From the NCBI GenBank assembly GCA_963925735.1, contig CAWUUH010000011.1, forward strand, positions 1 through 64,000: 64,000 nucleotides of DNA. Direction: 5' to 3'. Numbering within the stretch: the stretch's first letter is position 1; each line of letters opens with the position of its first letter. Positions 15,564 through 24,752 of the stretch are shown one piece after another. Origin of the DNA: UBA4582 sp013204195. GTDB lineage: Bacteria; Pseudomonadota; Gammaproteobacteria; Pseudomonadales; Azotimanducaceae. Below the pieces are notes generated by a model. It worked only from the letters and a program-made list of their open reading frames with translations. It searched no databases and was not told the origin of the DNA. A program made the translations under genes and the position numbers.

Positions 15564-17798
15564 CTAGAACAGGTCGATGGGATCGACATCCAGTGACCAA
15601 CGTACGTGACGCCGAGGCGGATTGTCGTCGATCAATTGTAGGCAGGCTTCAATGCTGTAATGCAGGTCGCGGCGGTTGCTGGCTGAGAACAGCAGTTGCG
15701 CCCTGAAACGACCAGCCCGACGCTCCATGTTGGCCGGTACGGGGCCTAGCACTGATACAGCGCTGTTGGGTTTAAGTTGCTGTTGAAGTCCGGCAAGAAA
15801 TTGCATGGCGTCAGCTTTGTTACTGGACTCTGCTCTGAGAAGGGTGTGGTGAGCGAATGGAGGCAAGTCATTCACTTGACGTTCAGTGAGCAACTGCTCT
15901 GCAAAGACGCGATAACCCTCGTGAATAAGCGTGCGAAGGATCGGTTGGTCAGGGAAATGCGTCTGCAGCGCCACTGTGCCGGGTTTTTGCTCGCGGCCAG
16001 CACGGCCGCCAACTTGTAGTAATAACTGGCCCATGCGCTCGGTCGCTTTGAAGTCAGCGCTATAAAAGCCCGAGTCCATATCAACGATGGCAACAAGCGT
16101 GACGTTTGGGAAATGATGACCCTTAGCGAGCAATTGCGTGCCCACCAAGATGGCCGGTTGTTGGTCGCCGAGTTGCTCCATGATGTCGTTGAATGCGCCT
16201 TTTTTGCGCGTGGTATCTCTGTCGATACGGATGATCGATTGATCTGGAAATAATTGCTGCAGCGCGCCCTCGATGCGCTGGGTGCCAGCACCGAGAGGCA
16301 CTAGCTGAGTGGATTGACAGGTTGGGCAGCGGCTGGGAACCGGGTCCTGGATGCCGCAATGGTGACATAGCAATGCGCGCAGGGTGTGATGATAGGTGAG
16401 TCGGGCATCGCAACGTCGACACTCTGCCAGCCAGCCACATTCATGGCACAGCAGCGTGGGGGAAAAGCCTCGGCGGTTCAAAAATACCAGCACTTGGCTG
16501 TTGCTACTCAAATGCTCTCCGATCAATTTGATGAGGCGCGCAGAGAAGCCGTCCTGCAGGACTTCGTTGCGAATGCCGAGAACTTGATAGTTGGCGGGCA
16601 GCGCGCCACCGGCTCGCTCGGTGAGAGCCAGTCTTCGGTATTTGCCGGCGGCAACATTTTGATACGTCTCCAGGGACGGTGTCGCCGAGCCGAGAATGAC
16701 CGGTATCGATTCGAGGTGGCCGCGCATGACTGCCAGGTCGCGAGCAGAATAGCGAAAGCCTTCCTGCTGTTTGAAAGAGGCGTCGTGCTCTTCGTCAATC
16801 ACAATAAGTCCGGGGTTTTTCATCGGCGTAAATATGGCCGAACGCGTGCCGATAATGATGGCGGCGCTGCCGTTGCTGGCGGCTCGGAAACCGTCTAGCC
16901 GCTCACGATCGGATAATCCAGAGTGCAGAACAACGATCGGCAAGTTAAAGCGCGCCCGAAAGCGATTTACGGTTTGCGGGGTCAGGCCGATCTCAGGTAC
17001 CAGTACCAGAGCTTGGTTACCCTTTTCTAAGACGGTCTCGATGGTGCGAAAGTAGACTTCCGTCTTGCCGCTGCCTGTGATTCCGTCAAGTAGCCAGGTG
17101 CCCGTGGGCCCTTGATTAATGCTTGCGACGACGTGAGCTTGTTCTGTATTGAGTTGAATCTCGGGTTGATGGGTGACAGATACACCAGGACTGAAATCTG
17201 TGAATTTAATAGTGCGCTCAGACCAGCTGGCGTTGCCGCGTTCGACAAGGGCTTTGGTGGTCCCGGCATTGAAGCCTGCGGCTGCCAACTGCGGTAGTGT
17301 AAGGCCGTCGGGGTTGGCTTGTAATAACGACTGCAACGCGGTCTGCCGCGGTGCCCGTTGGATCGTGGCGGGATTCTCGCCAAGTGTCAGGATCCGTTCG
17401 CTGGTCTCTAAGGGCTGGCCGTCACGGAGTAAGCGTGGCAAGGCGCTGCTAAAGACTTCGCCCACGGGGTGGTGGTAGTACTCGGCGGCCCAGCGACATA
17501 GGGTGACGATAGAAACAGGGAACACCGGCGTTGCGTCTAGTTGACGAATCACTGCGCGGATTTTGTGGGCCGGCAAGTCAGGCGTTGACACTGTGCGGAG
17601 CATGATCCCCACCAGCTTCTGCCGCCCAAACTGGATGTAAAAGCGTGTGCCCGGCAGAGGGGTGCCCGGCAGAGGGGTGCCCTCATCATTTTCTCCGTCA
17701 CCAAAATCCAGCTCGCCGGCAGCCGTGGCAATAGCGTAAGTGAAACCTTGACGCAGCGGCGTGGGTACGGCAATTTCGATATACACGGGTGTCGTCAC
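15564..17798 (-). CDS. priA: Primosomal protein N' (replication restart helicase PriA)
   Basis: DExH helicase that loads DnaB at stalled forks. The 744 residues have an N-terminal DNA-binding domain, Walker A GITGSGKTEVYFRT, the DEEH box VIDEEHDASFKQQEGFRYSARDLAVMR, and an eight-cysteine zinc region CHECGWLAECRRC ... CHHCG ... CPTC. Helicase motifs V/VI (GTQLLAKGHHFPN and GGRAGR) are intact. Near the N-terminus a 15-bp tandem duplication gives the repeat GTPLPGTPLPGT. It is divergent from rpmE, as in E. coli. Confidence 0.97.
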   Translation of the reverse strand: MTTPVYIEIAVPTPLRQGFTYAIATAAGELDFGDGENDEGTPLPGTPLPGTRFYIQFGRQKLVGIMLRTVSTPDLPAHKIRAVIRQLDATPVFPVSIVTLCRWAAEYYHHPVGEVFSSALPRLLRDGQPLETSERILTLGENPATIQRAPRQTALQSLLQANPDGLTLPQLAAAGFNAGTTKALVERGNASWSERTIKFTDFSPGVSVTHQPEIQLNTEQAHVVASINQGPTGTWLLDGITGSGKTEVYFRTIETVLEKGNQALVLVPEIGLTPQTVNRFRARFNLPIVVLHSGLSDRERLDGFRAASNGSAAIIIGTRSAIFTPMKNPGLIVIDEEHDASFKQQEGFRYSARDLAVMRGHLESIPVILGSATPSLETYQNVAAGKYRRLALTERAGGALPANYQVLGIRNEVLQDGFSARLIKLIGEHLSSNSQVLVFLNRRGFSPTLLCHECGWLAECRRCDARLTYHHTLRALLCHHCGIQDPVPSRCPTCQSTQLVPLGAGTQRIEGALQQLFPDQSIIRIDRDTTRKKGAFNDIMEQLGDQQPAILVGTQLLAKGHHFPNVTLVAIVDMDSGFYSADFKATERMGQLLLQVGGRAGREQKPGTVALQTHFPDQPILRTLIHEGYRVFAEQLLTERQVNDLPPFAHHTLLRAESSNKADAMQFLAGLQQQLKPNSAVSVLGPVPANMERRAGRFRAQLLFSASNRRDLHYSIEACLQLIDDNPPRRHVRWSLDVDPIDLF
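17647..17682. repeat. 15-bp tandem repeat inside priA
   Basis: Unit GTGCCCGGCAGAGGG present about 2.4 times (17647-17661, 17662-17676, then six bases). In frame it encodes GTPLP-GTPLP-GT near residues 40-52 of PriA. It lengthens a loop by multiples of five residues and looks like a replication-slippage product. Confidence 0.9.
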
Positions 17799-17947
17799 GG
17801 ATTGAGGCCTGGATTTGATTGGGTATTATGCCTGTTTTTGACCGCCGTGGCCTTTGTTTAAGCGCTGTGGCCAGTTTAATCATGACTGCTATTGGTGTTT
17901 CAGGGCGCTGGAAATTCATCGCCGGTGAAGTTGCGGTGAGATGCTGC

Positions 17948-17975
17948 TTGCCATTCAAAATATCTCTGGTATGAT
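17948..17975 (+). promoter_or_regulatory. Promoter of rpmE
   Basis: TTGCCA (5/6 to the -35 consensus), 16-nt spacer, TATGAT (5/6 to the -10), with TGG just before the -10 as in extended -10 promoters. It lies 31 bp before the rpmE ATG, giving a short leader. Confidence 0.7.
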
Positions 17976-18005
17976 TCGCCCCCTTGCGAGAGTCAGGTAG
18001 GAAAA

Positions 18006-18221
18006 ATGAAAGCAGATATTCATCCAGATTATAAGGCAATCACAGCTCAGTGCAGTTGTGGTCACGTTATCACGACAAGCTCGACTGTCTGTCAGGACTT
18101 GCACTTGGACGTTTGTTCACAGTGCCATCCATTTTATACTGGCAAGCAGAAGATCCTCGATACCGCGGGTAGAATCGATCGATTCAACAAGCGTTTTGGT
18201 GCCCGAGGTGGCGTCAAGTAA
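18006..18221 (+). CDS. rpmE: 50S ribosomal protein L31 (zinc-binding form)
   Basis: Small ribosomal subunit-bridging protein of 71 residues, MKADIHPDYKAITAQCSCG.... Four cysteines (16, 18, 37, 40: CSCG and CSQCHPFYTGKQ) make this the C+ zinc form, so zinc-dependent replacement by a C- paralogue is possible elsewhere in the genome. An AGGTAGGA ribosome site precedes the ATG. A promoter and an intrinsic terminator flank it, so it is a monocistronic gene. Confidence 0.97.
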   Translation: MKADIHPDYKAITAQCSCGHVITTSSTVCQDLHLDVCSQCHPFYTGKQKILDTAGRIDRFNKRFGARGGVK

Positions 18222-18316
18222 AAAGGATCGGTGGTCCGGCTGCGCACATCGCCAAGACCTTTGGTGATAGGTGCCTACCGGAAGAGTAAAGTATCAAAAG
18301 CTTTGCTCTCGACACT

Positions 18317-18344
18317 AGGCGCCTAGAAACGGCGCCTTTTTTTT
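18317..18344 (+). terminator. Rho-independent terminator after rpmE
   Basis: Stem AGGCGCC / GGCGCCT (7 bp) with loop TAGAAAC, followed by a run of eight T. It lies about 100 nt after the rpmE stop and before the malic enzyme gene. Confidence 0.9.
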
Positions 18345-18406
18345 ATTCTTTTTTTTGATTGGCCAGCCATCGAAGTTGATCAATTGTGTTTCGGAGACAA
18401 ACTGTA

Positions 18407-19657
18407 ATGACTGAAGTCGAGTCCCTGCGCGACAGAGCGCTGCGTTACCATGCTGAGCCAACCCCCGGAAAGATCGCTCTGGCGTTGACGACTCGCGCCC
18501 ACAATGCGGACGACCTAGCCCTAGCCTATTCTCCAGGCGTGGGCGAGCCTGTGAAGGAAATTAGTTTGGATCCAGAGGCCGCTTACCGATATACGGCGAA
18601 AGGTAACTTGGTCGGCGTCATTACCAACGGCACGGCTATTCTCGGGCTCGGTAACCTTGGCGCGCTAGCGAGTAAACCGGTGATGGAAGGTAAAGCGCTG
18701 TTATTCAAACGTTTTGCAGATATTGATTGCTTTGATATTGAAGTGACAACTGAAAATATCGATGAATTCGTCGACACTGTCTCGCGTATTGCCGGTACCT
18801 TTGGTGGTATTAACTTGGAAGATATCGCGGCGCCGGCGTGTTTTGAGATTGAACGTCGCTTGCAGGCTATGTTAGATATTCCCGTTTTTCATGACGATCA
18901 ACATGGCACGGCGATTGTGACCGCTGCGGGTCTGCTAAATGCGCTCGAGTTGCGTGGTCAGCCGCTTAACTCTGCCAGAATTGTCTGTCTGGGCGCCGGC
19001 GCGGCGGCGAATGCGATTATGAATTTGCTGGTTGCTCTGGGCGCGTTGAAGTCGAATATCTACATGGTCGACTCAAAAGGCGTGATTCATTCCGAGCGGG
19101 AAGGATTGAACCCGGAAAAACAGCTTTACGCCCAAGTAACGAATAAGCGCACCTTGCTTGATGCTTGCCAGGACGCCAATGTGTTTATCGGGGTGTCGGG
19201 TGCGAACCTGCTGGATACAGATAGTTTGCTGGCTATGGCGCCAAACCCCGTGGTCTTTGCGATGGCTAATCCGGATCCAGAGATTAAACCGGAGTTGGCT
19301 AAGTCGATTCGAAACGATGTGATTCTGGCGACAGGTCGTTCGGACTATCCGAACCAGGTTAATAACGTCCTGTGCTTTCCTTTTATCTTCCGCGGCGCCT
19401 TGGATGTTCGCGCATCCGTCGTTAACGAGGCCATGAAAATGGCTGCCGTTCACGCCATCAGGAACTTGGCAAAAGAGCCTGTGCTGCCAGAAATTATTGC
19501 GGCCTACGAGGGCATAGATCACCTCGAGTTCGGTCCTGAGTATATTATCCCTAAGCCACTGGATCCTCGATTGAAAAAGTGTGTTTCGACGGCTGTTGCG
19601 CAAGCGGCTATTGATTCTGGCGTCGCTCGAATCAATGTGGTGCCTGACTATTTATAA
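18407..19657 (+). CDS. NADP-type malic enzyme without phosphotransacetylase domain
   Basis: Oxidative decarboxylation of malate to pyruvate. From the ATG at 18407, which follows a CGGAG ribosome site, the protein has 416 residues: only the malic-enzyme part of MaeB, without the C-terminal PTA-like domain. Landmarks are YHAEPTPGKI, the catalytic region AYSPGVGEP, NGTAILGLGNLGALASKPVMEGKA, FHDDQHGTA and the nucleotide-binding CLGAGAAANAI. Cofactor preference cannot be settled by eye. A GTG at 18386 would add seven residues and is less likely. Confidence 0.92.
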   Translation: MTEVESLRDRALRYHAEPTPGKIALALTTRAHNADDLALAYSPGVGEPVKEISLDPEAAYRYTAKGNLVGVITNGTAILGLGNLGALASKPVMEGKALLFKRFADIDCFDIEVTTENIDEFVDTVSRIAGTFGGINLEDIAAPACFEIERRLQAMLDIPVFHDDQHGTAIVTAAGLLNALELRGQPLNSARIVCLGAGAAANAIMNLLVALGALKSNIYMVDSKGVIHSEREGLNPEKQLYAQVTNKRTLLDACQDANVFIGVSGANLLDTDSLLAMAPNPVVFAMANPDPEIKPELAKSIRNDVILATGRSDYPNQVNNVLCFPFIFRGALDVRASVVNEAMKMAAVHAIRNLAKEPVLPEIIAAYEGIDHLEFGPEYIIPKPLDPRLKKCVSTAVAQAAIDSGVARINVVPDYL

Positions 19658-19693
19658 TTGCCGATGGGTTTGCCTGAAGGGTTTTTTGGGAGT

Positions 19694-22075
19694 CTAAAAG
19701 ACCGGTGGCAAGGGGCGCGAGATGGTGTCGGTTGGGTCGATAGTGTGGGTGGCGGGCGCGGGCGCGAGCTCTTCACGAAATATTTCAAAAATCCCATCGG
19801 GGTCTCCGGCTTCCGATCTGAGCCCGGTGGTGGGATTGATCATCAGTGTCACCATATGATCAGGCATTGGTAAAACGGATGAATCGACCTCGGCGGGTAG
19901 CGCCGCTTGCATGTAGGATATCCAGGTCTCAATCGGCGTGGTTGAACCATATTCCCTAGTGCCCACCGGGGTGTTGTCGTCAAATCCGGCCCAGGTTGTT
20001 GCGACCAAGTCATGGGTAAACCCCGAAAACCAGATGTCAGCATCATTGGTTGTGCCGGTCTTGCCCTTCAAATCCTGCCTTTTGAGCGCTCTGGTTGCCT
20101 TGGTGCCAGTGCCGCGGCGCATGACGTCGCCGAGTATGCTATTCATGATGTAAGCCACTCGGGGCTCAATGATCTGCTCGGCTTGAGGCAAGTCGCCACA
20201 ATCCGTGTGACAAACAGTCTTGGGTTGCGCCAAGAATATCGGGTCAGCATTAATCGAGTCGATTTCGGTAATAAAGTAGGGCTCGACCTTGTAACCCCCA
20301 TTGGCGAAAGCCGCATATCCGGTTGCGACTTCTAAGGGCGTCAGGGCAATGGTTCCTCCGCCAAATGCCAGCTGAACATTGCGTGGGAAGTTGCTGGTAT
20401 CGAAGCCAAAGCGTTTGACGTAGTCGATGGCGTTCTGAGCTCCAAAATCGAGTATGACCCTGAGAGAGACCAGATTGATGGAGCGGTAAAGCGCCTCTCG
20501 AAGACGTATATTGCCATGAAATACGTCGCCGGAATTAGTCGGACGGTAGACTTCTTCTTGTTCCCCGCCAGGGAGTACGACCGGTGCATCGTTATAGATT
20601 GAGGCGGCGGTCAAGCCATTCTCGAGTGCCCCAGCGTAGAAGAAAGGTTTGAAGTTAGACCCGGGCTGACGTCTGGCCTGGGTGACGTGGTTAAACTGTT
20701 TTGAGTTGAAGTCATAGCCGCCCACTAGCGCCCGGACTGCGCCGTCAGAAGGGTCTAGAGACACCAGCGCACCTTGAATCGCAGGCACCTGGCCAAGTTT
20801 CCAAGGGCCCTCAGGTGCCCGCTCAATTCGAATCAGGTCTCCCGTCTCGAGCAGATCTGCTGCCATTTTCGGTGCGGGTCCTCGGGTGTTGACGTTGATG
20901 TAGGCGCGGGCCCAGCGCAAGCCGTCCCAGTCGATGGTGATAACTGTCTGGTCGGACGTGAGAACGTCGACTTCCTGGTCGCGTACGGCGATCACAATAC
21001 CTGGATGTTGATCGCCGCTGACCCTGGCGTTGTCGAGGGTCGAAAGCCAGTTCGTGGGGTAACCGTATTCGGGTGCCGCGTTATATTGGTCTGTACCCTG
21101 AATGCGTCGAGACTCAGGTCCCCGGTAACCATGACGGCGGTCATATTCGTTGAGCTTTTGCATTACAGCGGCCTCGGCAGCCAGCTGCATGCGGCTGTCG
21201 AGAGTGGTTCGAACGATGTAGCCCTCATTATAAGCATTGCCACCGAGCTGCTGTAGTAAGCGCCTTCTGACCATTTCAGCCAAGTAAAGTGCGGGTAGTT
21301 CGATGGTTCTTGCATAAACTTGAGCCGTGATGGGTGCGCTCACCGCCCGCTGGTAGGCTTCGGCAGAGATGGAGTCTTGTTCCAGCATGCGCGCTAACAC
21401 GAGATTGCGCCGGGCAAGGGCTCGCTCCGGGCCGTTGATGGGGTTGCCTGCTTCTGGCGCCTGAGGTATGCCTGCGAGCATGGCTAGTTGCGCCAAATCA
21501 AGCTGGTCGACCGTCTTCCCGTAGTAAGTGTTGGCGGCGGCCTGGATGCCGAAGGCGTGCTTGCCGAAAGGAATGATATTGAGGTAGAGGGCCAGAATTT
21601 CTTGTTTGGAAAGTTCCTGCTCAATCTTCAGCGCCAGCAGCATTTCTTTGAACTTGCGAATGAAGCGCACTTCCGTGTCGCCGGATATATTTTTCACCAA
21701 TTGCATGGTGATTGTGCTCGCGCCGGTGCGGATTGAACCCTTATTACGCACCAGCTGCCAAGAGGCATTTGCCAGAGTGATCAGGTCTATGCCGCCATGT
21801 TCAAAGAAGCGTTTGTCTTCAGTATCGAGTAGCGCGCGAACAAAAAGTGGCGGTATCTGGTCGAAGGTCACAGGTACTAGTCTTTCGCCAAACTCCTGGA
21901 TTAGTTTCTCGTCGGCGGAATAGATGCTGAGTGGTGCTCTGAGTTTGACGTTGCGAAAGCTCGCTGCATCAGGAACTTGGGGATTCAAGTACAAATAGGC
22001 GGCCGCGAGAATGAGACATGCGCCACAGACTAAAGTCGCGGTAGACCATAAAATAAATGAACCAAGACGCCGCAT
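19694..22075 (-). CDS. mrcA: Penicillin-binding protein 1A (bifunctional transglycosylase/transpeptidase)
   Basis: Class A PBP polymerising and cross-linking peptidoglycan; inner membrane, periplasmic domains. The 793 residues have a membrane helix near 8-30, the GT51 domain with catalytic EDKRFFEHGGID, an OB-like insert, and the transpeptidase domain with SxxK (PGSNFKP), SxN (RSINLVS) and KTGT (KGKTGTTNDADIWFSG). The C-terminal tail is proline-rich. Divergent pairing with pilM is characteristic of Pseudomonas and relatives. Confidence 0.96.
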   Translation of the reverse strand: MRRLGSFILWSTATLVCGACLILAAAYLYLNPQVPDAASFRNVKLRAPLSIYSADEKLIQEFGERLVPVTFDQIPPLFVRALLDTEDKRFFEHGGIDLITLANASWQLVRNKGSIRTGASTITMQLVKNISGDTEVRFIRKFKEMLLALKIEQELSKQEILALYLNIIPFGKHAFGIQAAANTYYGKTVDQLDLAQLAMLAGIPQAPEAGNPINGPERALARRNLVLARMLEQDSISAEAYQRAVSAPITAQVYARTIELPALYLAEMVRRRLLQQLGGNAYNEGYIVRTTLDSRMQLAAEAAVMQKLNEYDRRHGYRGPESRRIQGTDQYNAAPEYGYPTNWLSTLDNARVSGDQHPGIVIAVRDQEVDVLTSDQTVITIDWDGLRWARAYINVNTRGPAPKMAADLLETGDLIRIERAPEGPWKLGQVPAIQGALVSLDPSDGAVRALVGGYDFNSKQFNHVTQARRQPGSNFKPFFYAGALENGLTAASIYNDAPVVLPGGEQEEVYRPTNSGDVFHGNIRLREALYRSINLVSLRVILDFGAQNAIDYVKRFGFDTSNFPRNVQLAFGGGTIALTPLEVATGYAAFANGGYKVEPYFITEIDSINADPIFLAQPKTVCHTDCGDLPQAEQIIEPRVAYIMNSILGDVMRRGTGTKATRALKRQDLKGKTGTTNDADIWFSGFTHDLVATTWAGFDDNTPVGTREYGSTTPIETWISYMQAALPAEVDSSVLPMPDHMVTLMINPTTGLRSEAGDPDGIFEIFREELAPAPATHTIDPTDTISRPLPPVF

Positions 22076-22443
22076 AGTCTGAATTATTAACCTCTAGTCC
22101 GGTGACGGACGTTAAAGCATGGGAATTTCGCTGGACTGCATTATAAAGGTAAACGTCTCTGAATGCCGAGCGGGCCTCGGAATTAACGCATTCATCGGTA
22201 GTTTCGCGTTTCTGAACGGGTGTAGACGGGCGCCTTGAAGGTTGTTTGAGGGTTGTTTGGCGCCACGGTCGGCGTCCAAGACGACCTGTCGGTCGCCAAT
22301 AGTTACGCTATAATTACGCGCAAGTTACATTGTGTTTACGTATTCGCTGGTATTAAATGGGCCGAATTCGGCATCACATTGATATCGTCTGTCAGCCTTA
22401 TCAGCGGATTAATGTTTCGCTGAATTTTACGGGAGCTTAAATC
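22076..22443. other. mrcA/pilM divergent intergenic region
   Basis: A 368-bp gap between divergent genes. A consensus TATAAT at 22309-22314 (plus) could be a -10 for the pilus operon, but no convincing -35 is placed. An imperfect direct repeat (GGTTGTTTGAG / GGTTGTTTGGC, 22240-22261) occurs. The pilM start has a GGGAG ribosome site. I see no coding capacity or sigma-54 motif. Confidence 0.5.
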
Positions 22444-23511
22444 GTGTTTAGCTTTTTGAGCAAAGGATCGAACATTATGCTGGGGCTGGATATCAGTTCG
22501 ACATCCGTAAAGTTGCTGGAACTGAGCCGGTCGGGTGGTAAGTACCGTGTCGAGAGTTATGGTGTTGAGCCCTTACCGGAAAATTCCGTGATCGAAAAAA
22601 ATATCAGTGACGTCGAAGGTGTGGGTGAAGCCATACAACGTTTGATCTCGCGCTCTAAAACAAAAGTTAAATTGGCCGCGGTGGCGGTGGCCGGTTCGGC
22701 GGTGATTACACGAACGATCGAAATGCCGGCCAACCTGAGCGATGCGCAGTTGGAGGACAGCCTGCGGAGTGAGGCGGATCAGTATATTCCCTACCCTCTG
22801 GAGGAGGTCGCTTTGGACTTCGAAGTCCGTGGTCCTTCGCCGCGAAGTGATGAGCAGGTCGAGGTATTGCTAGCGGCGTGCCGGCGAGAAAATGTCGAAA
22901 TGCGTCAGGCGGCGCTGGAGATCGGTGGTTTGAAGGCCAAGGTCGTTGATATTGAAGCGCATTGCATGCAGCGCGCGTTTGACTTGGTGCGAGAACAGTT
23001 TCCCAGTGAGGGTGGTGAAGACCAGGTCATCGCGATCATCGATATCGGTGCCACCATGACCACGCTGAGCGTCTTAACCAACTCGGGGACGCCTTACACG
23101 CGGGAACAACTATTTGGCGGCAAACAGCTCACAGAAGAAATTCAACGGCGCTATAGCCTGTCGGTGGAGGAGGCGGGTCTTGCGAAGAAGCGGGGCGGCT
23201 TACCCGATGATTATGCGACTGAGGTTTTGCAGCCATTCAAGGAAGCGGTCGTGCAGCAGGTTACTCGATCGCTACAATTTTTCTATTCTTCCAGTACCCA
23301 CGACGATGTTGATCATATCATTCTCGCCGGTGGTACTGCCTCAATCGAGGGACTGGGCGACATGGTGGCGGCGAAACTTGGCACGCCAACTTCCATCGCT
23401 AATCCGTTCGTCAATATGTCTCTGTCACCCAAGGTCAATGAAGTCGGCCTGCATAATGACGCGCCGGCATTGATGATTGCCTGCGGTCTGGCCATGCGGA
23501 GCTTCGACTAA
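22444..23511 (+). CDS. pilM: Type IV pilus assembly protein PilM
   Basis: Cytoplasmic actin-like (FtsA fold) ATP-binding protein of the pilus alignment complex; binds the PilN N-terminus. The 355 residues start with GTG (MFSFLSKGSNIMLGLDISSTSVKLLELSRSGG), preceded by GGGAG. Phosphate-binding segments LDISSTSVK and IIDIGATMTTL and the adenosine motif ILAGGTASIEGL are present. It is the first gene of pilMNOPQ. Confidence 0.96.
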   Translation: MFSFLSKGSNIMLGLDISSTSVKLLELSRSGGKYRVESYGVEPLPENSVIEKNISDVEGVGEAIQRLISRSKTKVKLAAVAVAGSAVITRTIEMPANLSDAQLEDSLRSEADQYIPYPLEEVALDFEVRGPSPRSDEQVEVLLAACRRENVEMRQAALEIGGLKAKVVDIEAHCMQRAFDLVREQFPSEGGEDQVIAIIDIGATMTTLSVLTNSGTPYTREQLFGGKQLTEEIQRRYSLSVEEAGLAKKRGGLPDDYATEVLQPFKEAVVQQVTRSLQFFYSSSTHDDVDHIILAGGTASIEGLGDMVAAKLGTPTSIANPFVNMSLSPKVNEVGLHNDAPALMIACGLAMRSFD

Positions 23512-23544
23512 TGGTGCTGACTCAAGCTCGGAGGCCGCGACAGG

Positions 23545-24111
23545 ATGGCTGATATTAAAATTAACCTGCTGCCTTGGCGCGAAGAGCTGCGCGAGGAACG
23601 CAAACAAGAATTTTTGAAAATATTAGCGGGTGTGTTGCTCTTGGCGGCAACGATCACTTTCGGTGTTGACCGTTTCTATCATAGCCAGATTGATACTCAG
23701 CAGGCGCGTAACAGCTACTTGGGTAAGGAAATCAAAATCCTCGAAGAGCGCATCGAGGAGATTCGAATGTTGCAGCAGAAGCGCAATGAGTTGCTGGCGA
23801 GAATGAAGGTGATTCAAGAATTACAGGGTAATAGACCGGTCATCGTTCGATTGTTTGATGAGATGGCGCGGCGTCTGGCAGACCGTGTCTACTTTACCAG
23901 TCTGTCGGTCCAGGAGAAGTCAATTACCATCGACGGCGTGGCTGAGTCGAATAACAGAATTTCCAGTCAACTGCGCAACTTTGATGAATCGGACTGGTTT
24001 GAGAAGCCAAACGTGACCGGCATTGTTGCTGATCCACGGAATGGCCCGCAGGCGAGCCGGTTTAAATTAATGGTTCAGCAGAGCACGCCAAGCGCCGCGG
24101 AGGTGGATTAA
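23545..24111 (+). CDS. pilN: Type IV pilus assembly protein PilN
   Basis: Bitopic inner-membrane protein of the alignment subcomplex. The 188 residues begin with the conserved PilM-binding tail ADIKINLLPWREELREERK, then one membrane helix (about 25-42), a coiled coil (about 50-90) and a ferredoxin-like periplasmic domain. It is separated from pilM by 33 nt and from pilO by 2 nt. Confidence 0.95.
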   Translation: MADIKINLLPWREELREERKQEFLKILAGVLLLAATITFGVDRFYHSQIDTQQARNSYLGKEIKILEERIEEIRMLQQKRNELLARMKVIQELQGNRPVIVRLFDEMARRLADRVYFTSLSVQEKSITIDGVAESNNRISSQLRNFDESDWFEKPNVTGIVADPRNGPQASRFKLMVQQSTPSAAEVD

Positions 24112-24113
24112 TC

Positions 24114-24752
24114 ATGGCCATCCAAGATGCGATTGAGAGTCTGCGAAGTTTTGACCTGAATGATCTGAATGACGTCAACAATATTGGTTCCTTGCCCGTT
24201 GCCGTTAAATCGATCATCTGGATGCTCGCGTTTGTTGCGGGGCTGGCCATTGGTTATTTTATTTTCGTGACCCCATTACAGGAGGAGCTGACAAAAACGC
24301 AAAAACAGGAAGTCAGCTTACGGGTTGACTTCGAAAAGAAATATTTTGAGTCGGCTCATCTCGAGGGTTATCGACAACAGAAAAAAGAGATGGAGCTGTC
24401 TTTTGAAACGATTCTTCGGCAGCTGCCGAGTGATACAGAAATCCCCGGCTTGATTGAGGATATTACGCTTGTGGGACTGAAAAATGGGTTGAACTTCACC
24501 AGCATTAATCTTCAGGCAGAAAAGAAGTTTGAGTTCTATATTGAAAAACCCATTCAGATAGTTGTCTCTGGCAGCTATCACGAGCTGGGATCGTTCGTCA
24601 GCGACGTCGCGGACTTGTCGCGAATTGTAACTCTCCACGACTTTACGATTCTTCCTGAAGGCGCAGGTGCGCGTGGCGCGGAAAACATTGGCGGAATATT
24701 GAGGATGAATATCCTGGCGAAAACCTATCGTTATAATGATGAGCGTCGATGA
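24114..24752 (+). CDS. pilO: Type IV pilus assembly protein PilO
   Basis: Periplasmic-facing partner of PilN. The 212 residues have a cytoplasmic N-terminus containing DLNDLNDVNNIGSLP, a membrane helix around 37-58, a coiled coil (about 60-100) and a PilO domain with LPSDTEIPGLIEDIT and GSYHELGSFVSDVADLSRIV. The stop overlaps the pilP start as ATGA. Confidence 0.95.
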   Translation: MAIQDAIESLRSFDLNDLNDVNNIGSLPVAVKSIIWMLAFVAGLAIGYFIFVTPLQEELTKTQKQEVSLRVDFEKKYFESAHLEGYRQQKKEMELSFETILRQLPSDTEIPGLIEDITLVGLKNGLNFTSINLQAEKKFEFYIEKPIQIVVSGSYHELGSFVSDVADLSRIVTLHDFTILPEGAGARGAENIGGILRMNILAKTYRYNDERR

